A stretch of DNA of 64,000 nucleotides from Sphaeramia orbicularis (GCF_902148855.1 NC_043972.1:35595496-35659495); one strand, 5' to 3'. Counted from the stretch's first letter, positions 41,438 to 54,530 are shown. The notes: generated by a model not told the origin, from the letters alone. Numbers and translations are program-made.

Positions 41438-41449
41438 TGACGTCACGTG
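41438..41449 (+). promoter_or_regulatory. CRE plus overlapping E-box in the NBN promoter
   Basis: A perfect palindromic CRE (TGACGTCA, 41438-41445) overlaps a CACGTG E-box (41444-41449). It lies 123 bases upstream of the NBN start codon, followed by GGCGGCGGG. These are binding words for CREB/ATF and USF/MYC type factors. There is no TATA box. Confidence 0.6.
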
Positions 41450-41571
41450 GCGGCGGGTGTTAATGTTCTGCATGTTTGTAAGAGTTGTGGGAAAGGACTT
41501 ATTTAAAATGTAGGCCTTATATGGACTCATTTGTGTGTTTAAATGAACTGGTGGCAGACTAAAGCAGAACC

Positions 41572-44500
41572 ATGTGGATTCTGACACCTCTGCAGTCTGG
41601 AGGTAACTTTTCCTTAAGTCACAACATTTTAATGGTAGCTTATTTCACACAGAGCTAAGCGGACTGGAGGTTTAGCTAGTGACCACAAATCTGTATCTGT
41701 GATTGAAAAACCATCGATTGAATATAAAGACAAAGAGCTAAAAACGACCCTAAAGCCTGTGGTGAACTAAAAGCTAGCTGTACAGTTTATCGCGTTCCCT
41801 GCTTTTGGGGTGGAGGCTGCTGCGTGGGTGTGACGAGTTTGTTTCTGCACATGAACAACGACACAAAAGTTTTCCTTTTAATGTGTAGACACGTGTATTT
41901 TAGTGTTTCCGTCTAATGTAATTTTGATGTTTGACAAAGTATGGCTTTATCCTCATAAGTAATAGAACCAGTATATGGAAGTACTCTAATTATTACTTTA
42001 TATTCTACAATAAATCTTACAAAAAAATAAAAAATAAAAAAATCACACTGTACGAAATGTAAACAAAGACAAATAGTGATTTGCAAATTTTACAAACTCG
42101 TATTAAATTCTTACTACAACATACAACAGATATCAAATGTTTAACTAAGAAAATGTAATATTTAAAATTGCATTTTAAAAATCTAAAATTGATGACACGT
42201 TTCCAGAAAGTTGGGACTAGACTATGTTTACCACTGTGTGTCATTCCCTCTCATTTTGACAACAGTCCATAAACTTCTGGAAGTGAGGAGACCACTTGCT
42301 GGAGATTGGTGAAAGGAATGTTTTGAGAAACTATTGCTGTTCATCAGTCCTGAGTTTTCTTGTCATGTTCCATAATACACCAAATGTTTTCAATAGGTGA
42401 AAGGTCTGGACCCCAGGCAGGCCAGTTCAGCACCTGGACTCTTCTGCTGTGAAGCCATGCTGCATCTACCAAAACGGCATGGCCTCATTGTAGAGGCAGT
42501 TGGCAATTTAACATTATCTTGCTGAAATATGAAAGGCCATCCCTGAAAAACTTCAGGTCTGGATGGGAGCATAGGTTGCTTTAAAACCTTTTAGATCTCC
42601 ATACTATGTATATATGTGAAGGCTGTCGATTCCATAGGCACTAATGCTCCTGTGTACGATCAAAGATGCAGGCTTTTGAACTAAGAACTGGTAACAAGCC
42701 AGAAGTTAAACCCCAGGGCTGAAGATCACTGCCATTCAATATTGATTTTGGACTTGCATAGAGATCTCTCAAGAGAATCTTTTGATTATATGGTGATGAT
42801 GAGATATTCAAAGTCTTCACTGTTTTATATTGAAGAACGTTTATTCTGAAATTGTTTCACAATTTGTAGGTACCGTTTTTTGCAGATTCTGCCCATCTTT
42901 AATTCTGAGATTACATTTTTAGTCCTCTGTTGCCACTGTTAAATTTCTTGAGACATGCTGCTGCAGTCAAAGTCAAAATTACCCTACTTTCTCTCAATAT
43001 GGTGCATTTTCTCATTGTAAACATGTTCTGTGTTTTCTATATTCTGTTGTGAATAAAACATGGGTTTATGGGATTTGCAAATCATTGCATTATATTTTCC
43101 ATTTTACCCATCTCACCTTTTTTGGACTCATGGTTGTAGTTAAAAGGGAAAGTATTATGAATGCATGCTGTGCAGGATGCACCTTATTGTTGAAATATTA
43201 ATCCTGGTCCAGTTGGATTATGATGCAATATTTTCTCAGCCAAACTTCACAGACTTTGATCGAAGGCTTTGACATTTCTACTCTTCTTGTGTAATAACAT
43301 TGAAACTTTGCTTTTTTCATGAGTGTTTCAAATTGTTCTCAAAGTCAAAAACTCTGTTACTAACTTCCTGTCGCTTGCAGGTGAGACCCAATATCTCGTC
43401 TCAGGTAAAGATTATGTGGTGGGACGGAAGAATTGTGACATCCTCCTTCCCAATGACCAGTCTATCAGTCGGGCTCACGCTCACTTCACTGCAACAGAAC
43501 AGGTGAGAAAGAGTCGGTTCTTTTCATGGACTGGAGGATAACCTAATTATGAAAACAATAGTGCAACTTAAGTGTTTGACAGTTTTAAATGTGGTTATTT
43601 TCTTAAGATGCCCTTTTAGTGTAAATATTTTCTGTGTATCATAGATGTAAAACTCTAGATGGGTACATTTACATAGTTTCTTAAGACATAGTTTCTTGTA
43701 CAAAATGTTCAGCTCATGTTGGTATGAAAGTTGGTTGTTATGAAGGTCGCTCTTAAGTGATGAAGAACAAGGAATGTGGATTGTTGAAAATTCAAGTGAG
43801 GCCTAGTAACTTTAGGACTGGACTGATAAACTGTATGGTGTTTGGCTGGTCACCTGATGCATTTCCTGCATTCTTGTACAATGAGTGAGTGGCATAAAGC
43901 AAACAACAGGAGAGACACTGGTTGAAAACGCATGAAAGCTGTAATTACAGATAATGTTTATTTGACTAAATGATGATTTTTGAACTTTTCTCTGAAAACA
44001 CGAGTCTTGTGTTCAAAGATTATTAGGAAGCAGTTTTCAAAGTCTCATACTGCACCTTTCATTATTTTGTTCTCTACAAATACACGCTCAAATTAGTGTC
44101 TTGAATTACAAAGAATGTACCTATGAATCCCTAAGTGTCCACTTAGACACATTGTGCACCATTATTAGGCAAATTATATTCCTCAATTAAACAAATAAAA
44201 TGCTTTGGGCCTATCTAAAATGTTTGTGAACCTCAAACCTTAATGTTCACCAAAGAAGTTTTGACTTTCTCGAGGAATATATAAATCTGCCAATTTATTA
44301 GGCAACTTTTGTACAGAATTATTATGTATTGAATTTGCAGGTAGTTTTTTTCATACTCACTTGTTAATTCTCCATTGTCAGAGCAAGTGTAACAAAAAAT
44401 AAATAACTCAAAATGACAAATTTTTGGCTTTTCAGAAATATTTAGTGACCAATGTAGGCATCTTTCTTTTTAATACTGCCACAAATCTTCCATCCATGGA

Positions 44501-47500
44501 GTATGTCAGTTTCTTGATCTGTTCATGATCAACCACCCCCCAAGTGCTGTTCAAAGAAATGTGTAAATTGTGTGAATTTCATGTTTGAGAGGGGCTCATG
44601 AGTTCTCAATAGGATTTAAATCAGGTAAGGGAGGGCTGAGGCCATTATTTGGTTGTGTTTGAGCTCTTTGTTGGTGAGCCAAGCAGTACTTGGATGCATG
44701 TGATGGAGCATTGTCCTGCATAAAGATCATTGTCTTCTGCAATGTTGCTTCTCTTATCACTGCTTGATGAAAGTATCTTCCAGAAACTTGGTAGTAGTTT
44801 CTGGAGTTGATTTTCAATCGATCTTCAACCTTAAAAAGCCCCTCTAGCTCAGGGGTCAACAACTCTGGTCCTGGAGAGCTACTATCCTGCATATTTTAGA
44901 TGTATCCCTTTTCCAACATACCTGATTCAAATGATAAACCTATCATTAAGCTCTGCAGAAGCCTGATAATGACCGTCAGGTGTGCTGGAAGGGGGAAACA
45001 TCAAAAACATGCAGGATAGTAGATCTTGAGGACCAGGGTTGGTGACCCCTGCTCTACCTCATCCTTTAAAATAACAGCCGTATCAGTACCCTTCTTCTAT
45101 TGGGAGTTGTGAAAATATGCATGGACATAATAAGGTCAGAATTGTCACTTGTCTCATAATTGTGCACATAGTGTGAATAGGTTTCCATAGCTGTGTGTGA
45201 TATCAGCTTATGCCTTCAGTTCTCATGGCAAACATCCATCATTGTTCTGTTGAAAAATCTTCCAACAATACAAGCTGTAATTTGATCTAAGGTGTGAGTT
45301 GATATTGTCATTTGCTTTAAACTCTTCAAGAAGATGCACATATGAAGCCAGTGGATTCATTTTACTCAACAAATACTGGGTTCTAACACATTATATTAAC
45401 ACACCAAATTGTATTATGAAAATTAAAACGGTTAGAGAAAAGTGTTCCGTACCCAGTCTCCATAGCAGATCATGTCAAATGTTGGTGTGACTATATAAGA
45501 TACTAAACTAAAGATATCTAATCTTTTTTTCTGTATTCATTCCATAATTTGATTTTTGTTTAATAATTTATCCAGTAGATGAGTGATATTAATCTTAATT
45601 CATTCCCTTGGTGAATGCACTTTTGGCAGAGGGCAGAGGGTGGTGCTGTTACATTAACTGTAATTCGTCCGAGCAGATAATCATTTCATTTGGTGGCTGT
45701 GAAAAATAATTTCTGGATGGGTATTTTAAGGGACAAAAAACTGTAAAATAACCTGTAAATAAAACAGTATATAGTTGTGGTTTTATGTACAGTATGTTTT
45801 GATTAATTGGTTTATATAGACAATAATTTGAAATTAATGTTCATGTTTTAACAACCTCCATTTTTCTTTCATTTGTTTGAATGAAATTGACCTTTATTAT
45901 AAGGAATAAATTGAATATATTTTCAGCATGTCAAAGTGAACATTACAGAGATTTTTTTGTTAACTTTAACACTCATGTCATTTTCATTTCATCAGTTTAC
46001 AGTCAGACTAAGCTGCACGGTTTCCATTTGTTCTAAAGCTTTGGTTTAAATTTATTTTCAAAACTTGTACATTTCTTAATTTAAGTGATGGGTTTCGTCT
46101 TGAGATATGAATAACTGAAAAAGATGTGTTATGCAGTACAGTGGTGCTGAAATATGTATGAACTGTCAGTTTTTAATGGGAATTTGCGGCATATAAAGGC
46201 TTATCATTTTTGACTTTTATTTATTTTACTCGTAGACTCTGACGCTTAAAGACACTTCCAAGTATGGCACATTTGTCAACAGTCAACGTCTGATGGGGGA
46301 TGAACCACTGAACCTGAAGTCAGGGGACAGTGTAACATTTGGAGTCTTTCACAGCAAGTTCAGGTATGTTAAACAAAAATAATCACTTAAGTGTTACCTC
46401 ATGAAGTCACATGTTTAAAATACAGATTTTATTTTTGGTTTTATGGCTGTTTAATCCTTAAAACTTAATGAATACACGGTTCATATACTCATTAGTTCTT
46501 TGTTCTATGTTCCTCTGTCTCTTCACTGTTGCAGTGTGGACCATCTGCAGCCAGTAGTGTGTTCTTCATGTTTGGACAACAATGGCAAAGTGTCGCTCTC
46601 CCAGGCTCTTCTGCCTCTAGGGGGAAAACTGGTCAACACATGGACTCAGGACTGCACACACCTGGTTATGCCAATAGTTAAAGTCACCATAAAGGTCAGA
46701 CGTTGTGTCCTCTCTAGCATAAGGGTTTAATTTGTCCCTAAGTATTACTCTTACCATATTTTCCCTGCGTTCCTCATTAGACAATTTCTGCTCTACTGTG
46801 CTGCCGTCCTGTTGTGAAGCCAGAGTATTTCTCAGAGCTCATCAAAGCCATGCAGCAAAAATTACCTCTTCCCAAAGCTGAGAGGTATAAAACAACCCAT
46901 TCATGTGTAAAACTAATCATGCTGAGGATAAATCAAACATCAGAGGTGACACTGCGCCCAAAATAATCTCATCTCTGTTCATTGTTTTTAGGTTCATCCC
47001 AGTGATAGACGAGCCCAGCTTAAGCAAAGAGGATGTGAACCTCGGAGCGATTCCAATACGCAAACAGCTTTTCACAGGAAAGACTTTCATTTTTCTTAGT
47101 GCCAAGCAGGTGTGTAATTCTTTCTTTGTGATCCTGTAACATTTTCATGCTGTGCAAAGTACCAGATGACTGTTGGAGTCCTGTTTGCATGAGGAAGTCA
47201 CAGAATAGCAGGGTTGTAGTGAGATCAGTTACATCTGCTCTGTATTTATCTTCCCTTATCAAAGATAATGAATCTAATGAGCGTTATAAAGACTGTTATA
47301 GAAAGCCTGTCTTTCTGCACTTTGTTTGTATCTCATCTTATCAGTTCAACAATATAGTTAACAGTCAGTTTATCAAATAGTTATTACTGCAGTCTTGTAG
47401 CTTGTGTCTGCTGCTGCAGAATAGCAGAACGCAAAAAATCTGCTCCGTCCTAATGAGCTCAGTTTTATCAGAGGAACGTAGACAGGATGCATGAAGCAGG

Positions 47501-50500
47501 CTTGCATTGTACACTTACCTATTTGTATATATGGCATTATTTAGGAATAACATAACTTCCACAGTTCATTGTAACTAGGGTGTTGACCCGTGGGGAACCA
47601 CAGGATCTAGATACTCTGATCCAGTTCATTCCTTTACTTGCTTTACTTTCTTGGTAAATTCCACTGGCATTTTCAGTTGAATAACCTCTCAGCTGGCATG
47701 TCTGTCTCTGCACATGAAATTTGACACCATGGCAATGTGGCCCTATTGTTTATCTGTTGCTAGGTAACCCACTTCAATGATGATTCTATGATTCTGGGCA
47801 TAGCAACATGATTGTAAGGCTATTTTATTCCAAAATTACTAATATCTCCCAAAATATTGGTCCTATCAACTTGCCGTTTTTGCTAGTCTCTTCCTTGACC
47901 TAAAATGCATAAGTATGCCAAGCTGCAGCAGTCAGCTCTTTCCAGATTTTGTGTGATGCCTGTGATGCACATACAGAGTCCACTTCCCTTTTATAATATA
48001 GATTTTATCATCAGTCATAACCTTTTTCATTTATCTGGATCACTGTGCAGGTAAAGTTCATGGTTGTGTATTTGTTGCCTTTTTGCGATGTTTGCAGCTC
48101 AAGCGCTTGAGTTCTGCAGTGACTTTTGGAGGTGGTAGGAACCAGCTGCTGGAGGAGGGCTCCCTGCCTTTGGACCTTCTGGAGTCTCCACAGAGCTGCG
48201 TGGTCGAGTTTACAACAGGCAGCTCCCAAACTCTGATGTCATCCACTGCCACTGAGTGGGCAGCCTCTGTGAAGAATATTGTTGAAAGGTTAAAGGTTTA
48301 CTCTGGTTATGTAGAGAATGACAAGCCTGTTTTTATAGTTTGCTTGCTTAGTTCACAGTTTGTGCTCTTTTTCTGTTTGCTTTTTTTTTTTTCATTTTCC
48401 ATGTGTCCAGAAAAGGCCTTCGTTTGATCACAGAGTCTGAAATTGGATTGGCTGCCATATATGCTTCCTGTGAAAAGTACTGCAATCCTTCCAGTTCACC
48501 TGACTCAGGTGAGTGATAGTCCCTAAGGAAGCTGAAAAGCATTTGTTGATCTATTCAGTTATATTTTATTTGAATTGTTTTTCTGAATGTAGTTGTTGAA
48601 TTAAAAGTATACTTAGAAGATTCACAGATACTTATGTGCTTACATGACATTTGTGTTGGTGTCTGTTTTCTGCTGGGAGCTGCTCATTTGTTGAAATTAG
48701 TTTTATCTTTGATTCCTCCATCTTTACCAGAGTGGATCTTTGTCTTTAGTCCATCTGACTGTAAATACAGGCTGTGTGTTGTAACCTGCAATTAAAAACA
48801 AAAAGTATATTCATTTTCCAAATCTGCTGTGTACATGTCCTCTTAAACTGACATAATATCAGCATATCTCATGTCTTAATCTGAATTTTTACACTGTTTA
48901 CATGATATCTGTCAAATTCATATTTGAAATAACAGTATGCATGTACACATGCTCACTGGTCTCAGTTATTTGTACGCCGATTTCTATGAAGAGAGTTCGG
49001 GTTGGAATTCCTGAAAAATGCTAAAGCTTGCCCTCAGGTTCTTCATAAGATCTCTTCTGCTCCACTGCAGCTGCACAGTGCACAACACTACATACTGTTA
49101 GCTTAAAAATGGAGTCAGCTAATGTCAACAGATGTCCAGCTCCACAGACCACAACAAAGACAACAACACAAATGTAAACACATAAGGACACAAGTCTGCA
49201 CAAATCATCACAGAAACCTTTAATCCTAATAAGAGGATTATTTTATCTTTGTGTTTTAGAACCAGTGCCAAAGGTGAAACCCAGAATTCCAAGTGCTTCT
49301 CTGTCACAAAGTGTAGCAGTGGATGAGACTGTGTTACCTGCAACGTCACAGAACATCACAGCTTACGCAGCAAACACCGAGCCATCGCAACGGTACAGAC
49401 ACACACAGAGGATAAGTTATCTGCTAAAACTGTCAGAACTTTACTTTATTCTGGTTTTTATGACTTCACTGTATTAGGATGGAGCTCAAGAAGGTTACTG
49501 TGGCCACATCAGTGGGAGAGACTCCTGATAAGAGACCAAACCAGAACCAGCAGAAGAAGATGGACACACAGTGCATTGTGGCTGAGTCGCTGAATTTATC
49601 ATACCACGCAGTGGAGGATACAGACTCAAAACAGAAGACGTCAAAATCCAAAGTGGCAGGTAGCTGCAGGATGGGCTGGAAATGTTCTGTTTAGTAGCAG
49701 AATTAAAGTAGAGTATTAAGCACTAATCTGATGCTGTTGTTCTTTTTCTCCTTTTAAAATGTGTATCATAAACTAGGACTGTATGATAACTTCTGCATCT
49801 TAAATGTAAGAATGTACAGAACTCTGACTTGAGTCATATTTTGGGTTTGTGGAAGCTTAAAATAGCTCACCTTAGATCATTTGCATCATCTGCTGTCTGT
49901 AATACACTCTCTACATCTGTCACTTTCAGTTTCAGGAGGAGAAAGCAATGGCATCAGATCCCAGTCATCTTTTCCTGAATTCCAAGGTGGTATCAGGAGA
50001 TTCCAACAGAAACAGTCTCCTCAGAAACTGAAGACCTCTGCACAAAGTTCACCCCAGAAACAGTCAACTCTTACCAATTTCTTTCAGCCTGTCAGCAAGA
50101 AGAGGTGAGGATTTAATGGGCTGTTTTTGTGCTTGTAGTATGGTGATGTAGGGCAGACTTTCCAAATCAATCGAGACTTCCTGCAACACTGCTTTTTCTG
50201 TGTTTTCTTTTTTTTCACTGCTTCCATAAAAGCAGGCATTATGTTTAAACCTCCTGACCCTGATCCGTGTTAGCAGTTTGGCTAATAGATGGGTGGATGA
50301 ACAAATGGATGTTTTCTGTAATGGCTTATCTAATATTCAGGTTTCAAGTTTATGTGAATTGATTTTCCTACTGTACTGAAATGAGTAGAAAGAAATGGCA
50401 CTATAGTCTGCTTTACAGGATGCTTGCTTTGCACTTGTGCCTCTTAGTAAAATGTATTTTGATAATTATTAAAGCATTTTATTTTGATACATTAAAAAGC

Positions 50501-53500
50501 AAATTAACCCATAAAGACCCAGTGCTACTTTTGTGGCAGTTCTCAAATTAATTTTTCTCTATACTTAATCTTTCTTAAGTGATGTATCACCGTTTATTAT
50601 AATGCTATGCTCAGTATTTTGTATTTTTAAGTGAAAATTAGGTATTTTCCTATATTTAACAGGGTTTCTACAGGTCATTAAAAAGCATTAAAAGTCATTA
50701 AATAGATTTTGTGAAAATTAAGGCCTTAAATGGCATTAAAAAGCATTAAATTTGATGTCCAGAGACATTGAAAAAATTTAATACACTTGATGGAAAAAAA
50801 GCATTTTTATTCACGATTTATTTTGATTATATAAACATTTAATAATTTTGACCGGAAGTATAGTGTGATGATTGACAGGGAGAACCCTTTAATTGGCTGT
50901 TGTTTATCGTCAATACACGAAGTCGCAACACTGGATGCATGGAATGCAACATGCTGTGAGCGGCTCATGCTGTGGCGAAAGAGCGGAGGGATTATTTGCA
51001 AATTTCGGAAAAATGGGAAAATGCAAGTTTCAGCAGAAGTGATTGGAGGAGGAACTATTTAGAACCTGGTTAAAGCCTGTCAACGGTTAACCGTCATAAA
51101 ACTGTATATAAAACTATTTATAAAACTGTGTCTGCAGTTAGACATGGGCATTAAATTTGTTTAAAGTGGCATTAAAAAGGGCATTAAAAACCATCAAATT
51201 AGATTTGCTGATACCTGCAGAAACCATGTTTAAGGTACTGTGATCATGTAAATGTTCATAAAAGCTCAGATTAAAGTTGAGGGTTATTATATGATAAACA
51301 GAGAAAACTGAAGAAAAAGTGACTTTTTCCAGTAAAATCTATCATTAACTGGACATAAACCCAGTGTGTCCATTCACTGTCACTGATTAAACTCCATAGG
51401 TTTTACTGGTGAATCAATGTTGTTGAAGATAACAGTGTTTCCAGGTTCACTATGGAGCCTCTGAACATCCAGATAGGTCATATCTGATGACCATGAAAAG
51501 ATGACAAACTGTATTTTACATCAGTTATTTTCATGTATTGATAGGATTAATGGATCAACAGGAACTGAACAGTTTAGATCATTCGTTGATTTTGGTCACC
51601 AGTGAATGTTTGGGTCTTTGATTGTATTTATTCTGTTATTTTCATTAAGGCCATTAGAGGATGACCTCTCTGCTGTGATGCCAGAACCAAAGAAGCCTGT
51701 GTGGAAATCTTCAATGACCATGCAGGCACCATCAGTCACATCTAAGGAAACACCTATACAGTCAGAGAAAATCCCTGCAGCCGCATCCCAGACTCCCCTG
51801 GGCTCAGTAGATGATCTGTTCCTTGGACGGTCAGAAGCTTCATCAGATGTTGCCGAAAAGGAAGCACAAAGTCGAAAGAGGAAAGAATTGGAAGAAGAGA
51901 TAAAGATGGACGAACTGGAGTCCATCATGTCTTTAGATATGGACTGCTTTGATGAGCAACCTTCAGGCCAACAAGTACAGTCAAAAAGCAACGAGTCAAC
52001 CAAACAGAAACAAGTTTTTAATGTTGTGGAGGCTTCGAGTAAGAGACAGCGCCTCCACTTGGAAGACAGCAGTGACACCAGTCGAAGGCAACAAGCAAAC
52101 CTGGAAAAAGAGTCTAGATTCAGAAAGAACCAGGATGTTAAATCTGAACAGCATAGTATCCGCATAAAGATGGAGCCGTTAAAATACAGTAGAGGTTCTC
52201 ATGAATCCAGCAAACCTTCAGCTGCAACAAACCAGAATGTATCCCCTTTTGAGGAGGATGATGTTGAGGTGAGCACACATGATTATCTGTAATGTATGGT
52301 TTACTCATCTAGGAACCCAGAGAGTAGAAATTAATACGAAAACTAAATCTGGATTTGCATCCTTTTATTACTGTAGGATTTAGAGCTGCTCAAAGCTGAA
52401 ATTGGTCACCCTAAAGAATTGACTGAGACCCCTGTGAAACCAGTCACCATCAAACAGGAGATACAAGTAAGTCTTTAATAATACTCGTCAAAGAGTTTGT
52501 GTTTTTTTTAGTACTTGTCTGTCTACTAACAGGATCATGCAAGAGATCCTCCAAACTAGAAGGTGCATGCCCTTCTAGTTTTTAATAGTTTTTTTTTTTT
52601 TTTTACATTTGATTACAATTCTTACTCTGGATTTCTGTCTTTTTGTATATTTTCATAATTCTTAACTGTGCTGCAGGAACTCATTAGGCATTAGACTCTG
52701 ATAGACTCACAGCTTCATCTCTGTTCAGTCTTAAGAGCATTATCTCATGTTTCAGTCTTTACTGGTATCCAATAATAAGATGAGATTCTGTATAAACACT
52801 TTGTAAACTATTCATATTAAGTGATGTTTCCTGTCTCTTCAAGGCTTAAGAGGTGTATATCAAGAATAGTACCATCGATACATTTTCAGGCAGATATCAG
52901 TTATTTCTTTGTCTACAGAGTGCTCCCAGTTTTTCATCTGTGACAAAGAGCTAATTTTCTATATTAATGTTAGAAAAGATGGTGTAGTATTTTTAATGGT
53001 TTAATCTTCCTACTAGTGTCAGTTATCCAGTGTTGGCATGTAATAAGAGATATATGTATGTGGAACAAAATTTCTGCCAGAAAACCCACCAAGCAGCATT
53101 GTAAAGCCTTCAGTTTAACACGGTATACAGTACATCTGCATCACACAAACCCCTTTGGCATTTTTTGTGTCTGCTTTGCAGGAATCAAAAATTGAGGAGG
53201 ATCTTCTCAAAAAGCTGGTGTTGGTGGAGTTTAGATCTCTCACTGTGACAGCACCTCCCAAAAAAGCCCCATGGCAAATGCTGAACAACGGCTATGCAAA
53301 GAACTTCAAATGTTTCCGCAAGGTCAGACAATGATGCAGGGACACAATACAGAGCTTCATTTTAAAGTTTAAAACATGCATTGACCCCTATGAACAGGCT
53401 CATTGTTGTGTGGAGTTAAAATGTTTGGGATTCTTGATAAACTTGATATTCTCTCCTTATAATATATACAGGTTTGGAAATTATTATTAACCCATGGACA

Positions 53501-54457
53501 AAGTAGTGAAAAGTGAAAAGAATTTCTACAGGTGGTCTCATAATTCTTACAGTTAACCCTAAGAACCTTTTTTGCATCATAAATAATTTTTTGTGCTTTT
53601 TTTTTTTTTTTTACAGGTCCATGTACAAGGTTCAGAGGGCTCGGCACACATCATAGGAGGGTCAGACCTCCTGGTTCACAACAGAGGCAAGAACTCTGAT
53701 CTGGATGAGTGGCTTAAAGACGCAGCAGAGGTATTACTGTCTGTCCTCATGTCTGTCTGTCCCTGTCTGAACATTTCATACATGATTGGAGCCTGTTTTT
53801 GTTTCAGGAGGAGCGTCAGAGCAGACGGGATGAGAGCGTAGGAGACGACCTGTTTAGGTGAGAAACAGTAGAAAAATATAATCTTTTTGTTTCTGCTCCT
53901 CAGCTTCATTCACATGAATGCTTTAGAAAAAGAAGCTTTCTGCACAGCCTCAGTTATTATAATCATGTGCAGACTACATAATAAAGTGAGAATTATGGAT
54001 ATGGGGCCACTGTAGCTTTAGTTTAACCAATCAGAACTTAGTAATTCTTTCGTCACAGCCGTTGCCGGGGTAACAGAAGTGATGTAAGTCTGCGCTGTTG
54101 CTGCCGCTGCTGTGTTTTCTTTGACTAAGCAGAAAAGAGACAGTCTGAGATTGATTTTGTGTGTGTCGAGGCTGAGCTGTTTGATCACTGAGTCATGCTC
54201 AGTCAGTCATGCGTAGCCAGGGAACAGACTCTACCGCTAAGAAAACAATCCAGTATTTTTTTGGTAGGTCTAAACGAAGTTTCCAGACGTGGTTTATAGG
54301 AAGCCTGTTTGCTTTAACCTGTTCAAACATTGTCTGTGTTTTACAGCACTTAATTTGGGCTATTTTTATTGTTTGTTCCAAATGCCTCTAAGGACATTGA
54401 GGAATGATCATGAGGAATGTTAAAAGCCCATCCTGACATGGACCAATATGTGAGATC

Positions 54458-54491
<34 letters not shown>

Positions 54492-54530
54492 TTTAGGTAC
54501 AACCCCACCAAACTAGCCAAGAGAAGATGA
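41572..54530 (+). CDS. NBN: nibrin, MRE11-RAD50-NBN complex subunit
   Basis: Seventeen coding exons: 41572-41602, 43381-43502, 46236-46363, 46535-46694, 46781-46884, 46992-47109, 48098-48288, 48411-48508, 49260-49392, 49478-49659, 49930-50104, 51650-52268, 52377-52466, 53182-53322, 53617-53730, 53808-53857, 54497-54530. They join in phase to 2490 bases, 829 residues (human 754). The start is [10 protein letters not shown], as in human MWKLLP. FHA domain, residues about 15-100: [22 protein letters not shown] and KYGTFVN, with the phosphopeptide-binding Arg, Ser and His. Tandem BRCT follows to about 310 (CTHLVM, VVKPEYF, KTFIFL). [12 protein letters not shown] is the conserved linker motif. C-terminal MRE11-binding region: FKCFRKVH...[14 protein letters not shown]-binding end: GDDLFRYNP. 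The protein recruits MRE11-RAD50 and ATM to double-strand breaks in the nucleus. Exon 12 is long and poorly conserved, as expected for the disordered middle. All introns are GT-AG. Confidence 0.97.
42035..43140 (-). mobile_element. Tc1/mariner-like transposon fossil in NBN intron 1
   Basis: Long imperfect inverted ends share GTGATTTGCAAAT / ATGATTTGCAAAT. Minus-strand frames near 42350-42570 give a QQDN-type block and, after a frame change, [18 protein letters not shown], which is the second D and final E of a Tc1-type DDE transposase. Frame shifts show it is dead. This family is a very common fish repeat. Confidence 0.68.
44145..45180 (-). mobile_element. Tc1-like transposon fossil in NBN intron 2
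   Basis: The outer words TTGTGCACCATTATTAGGCA and, inverted at the right, CATAATTGTGCAC form the ends. The minus-strand frame at 44596-44892 encodes [16 protein letters not shown] and [11 protein letters not shown], the DDE core of a Tc1-type transposase. A hAT-like MITE (44850-45051) splits the frame between KDEVE and EGLFKVEDR. Confidence 0.75.
44850..45051. mobile_element. hAT-like MITE, 202 bp
   Basis: The ends are CAGGGGTCAACAACTCTGG and the inverse of CAGGGGTCACCAACCCTGG. The 8-bp flanks are CTCTAGCT (44842-44849) and CTCTACCT (45052-45059), one change apart. GCAGGATAGTAG and its inverse near both ends make it almost a palindrome. Confidence 0.85.
47570..48003. repeat. possible dispersed repeat in NBN intron 6
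   Basis: The stretch from TAGGGTGTTGACCCGTGGGG to TTCCCTTTTATAATATAG has the feel of a fish repeat that usually ends in TATATAGATT. No inverted ends or target duplication were found, so this is a weak call. Confidence 0.25.
50508..51619. mobile_element. piggyBac-like MITE, second copy, interrupted, in NBN intron 11
   Basis: The left end CCCATAAAGACCC follows TTAA (50504-50507). The interior matches the copy at 16940-17478 in order and orientation (AGCTCAGATTAAAGT, GAAGAAAAAGTGACTT, GAGCCTCTGAAC). The right end is decayed (TGTTTGGGTCTTTGATTG) and no TTAA is left. The match is broken at 50660-51228 by another element. The copy ends about 30 bases before the exon 12 acceptor. Confidence 0.8.
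50660..51228. mobile_element. ACAGGT-family element nested in the piggyBac-like MITE
   Basis: The ends are CAGGGTTTCTACAGGT and the inverse of CATGGTTTCTGCAGGT. Repeated CATTAAAAAGCATTAAA words fill both sides. TTTAA occurs on both flanks, and the host MITE resumes exactly after it, so the insertion is clear. It has no coding frame. Confidence 0.75.
54461..54490 (+). repeat. (GT)15 directly before the last NBN acceptor
   Basis: Fifteen GT units are followed only by CTTTAG and the last NBN exon at 54497. The usual pyrimidine tract is therefore replaced by a UG repeat with a short T run in the RNA. Confidence 0.93.

Noticed and set aside
51596-52165. 189-residue minus-strand frame
   Set aside because: It is antisense to NBN exon 12, whose plus-strand frame fits the gene's phase exactly.
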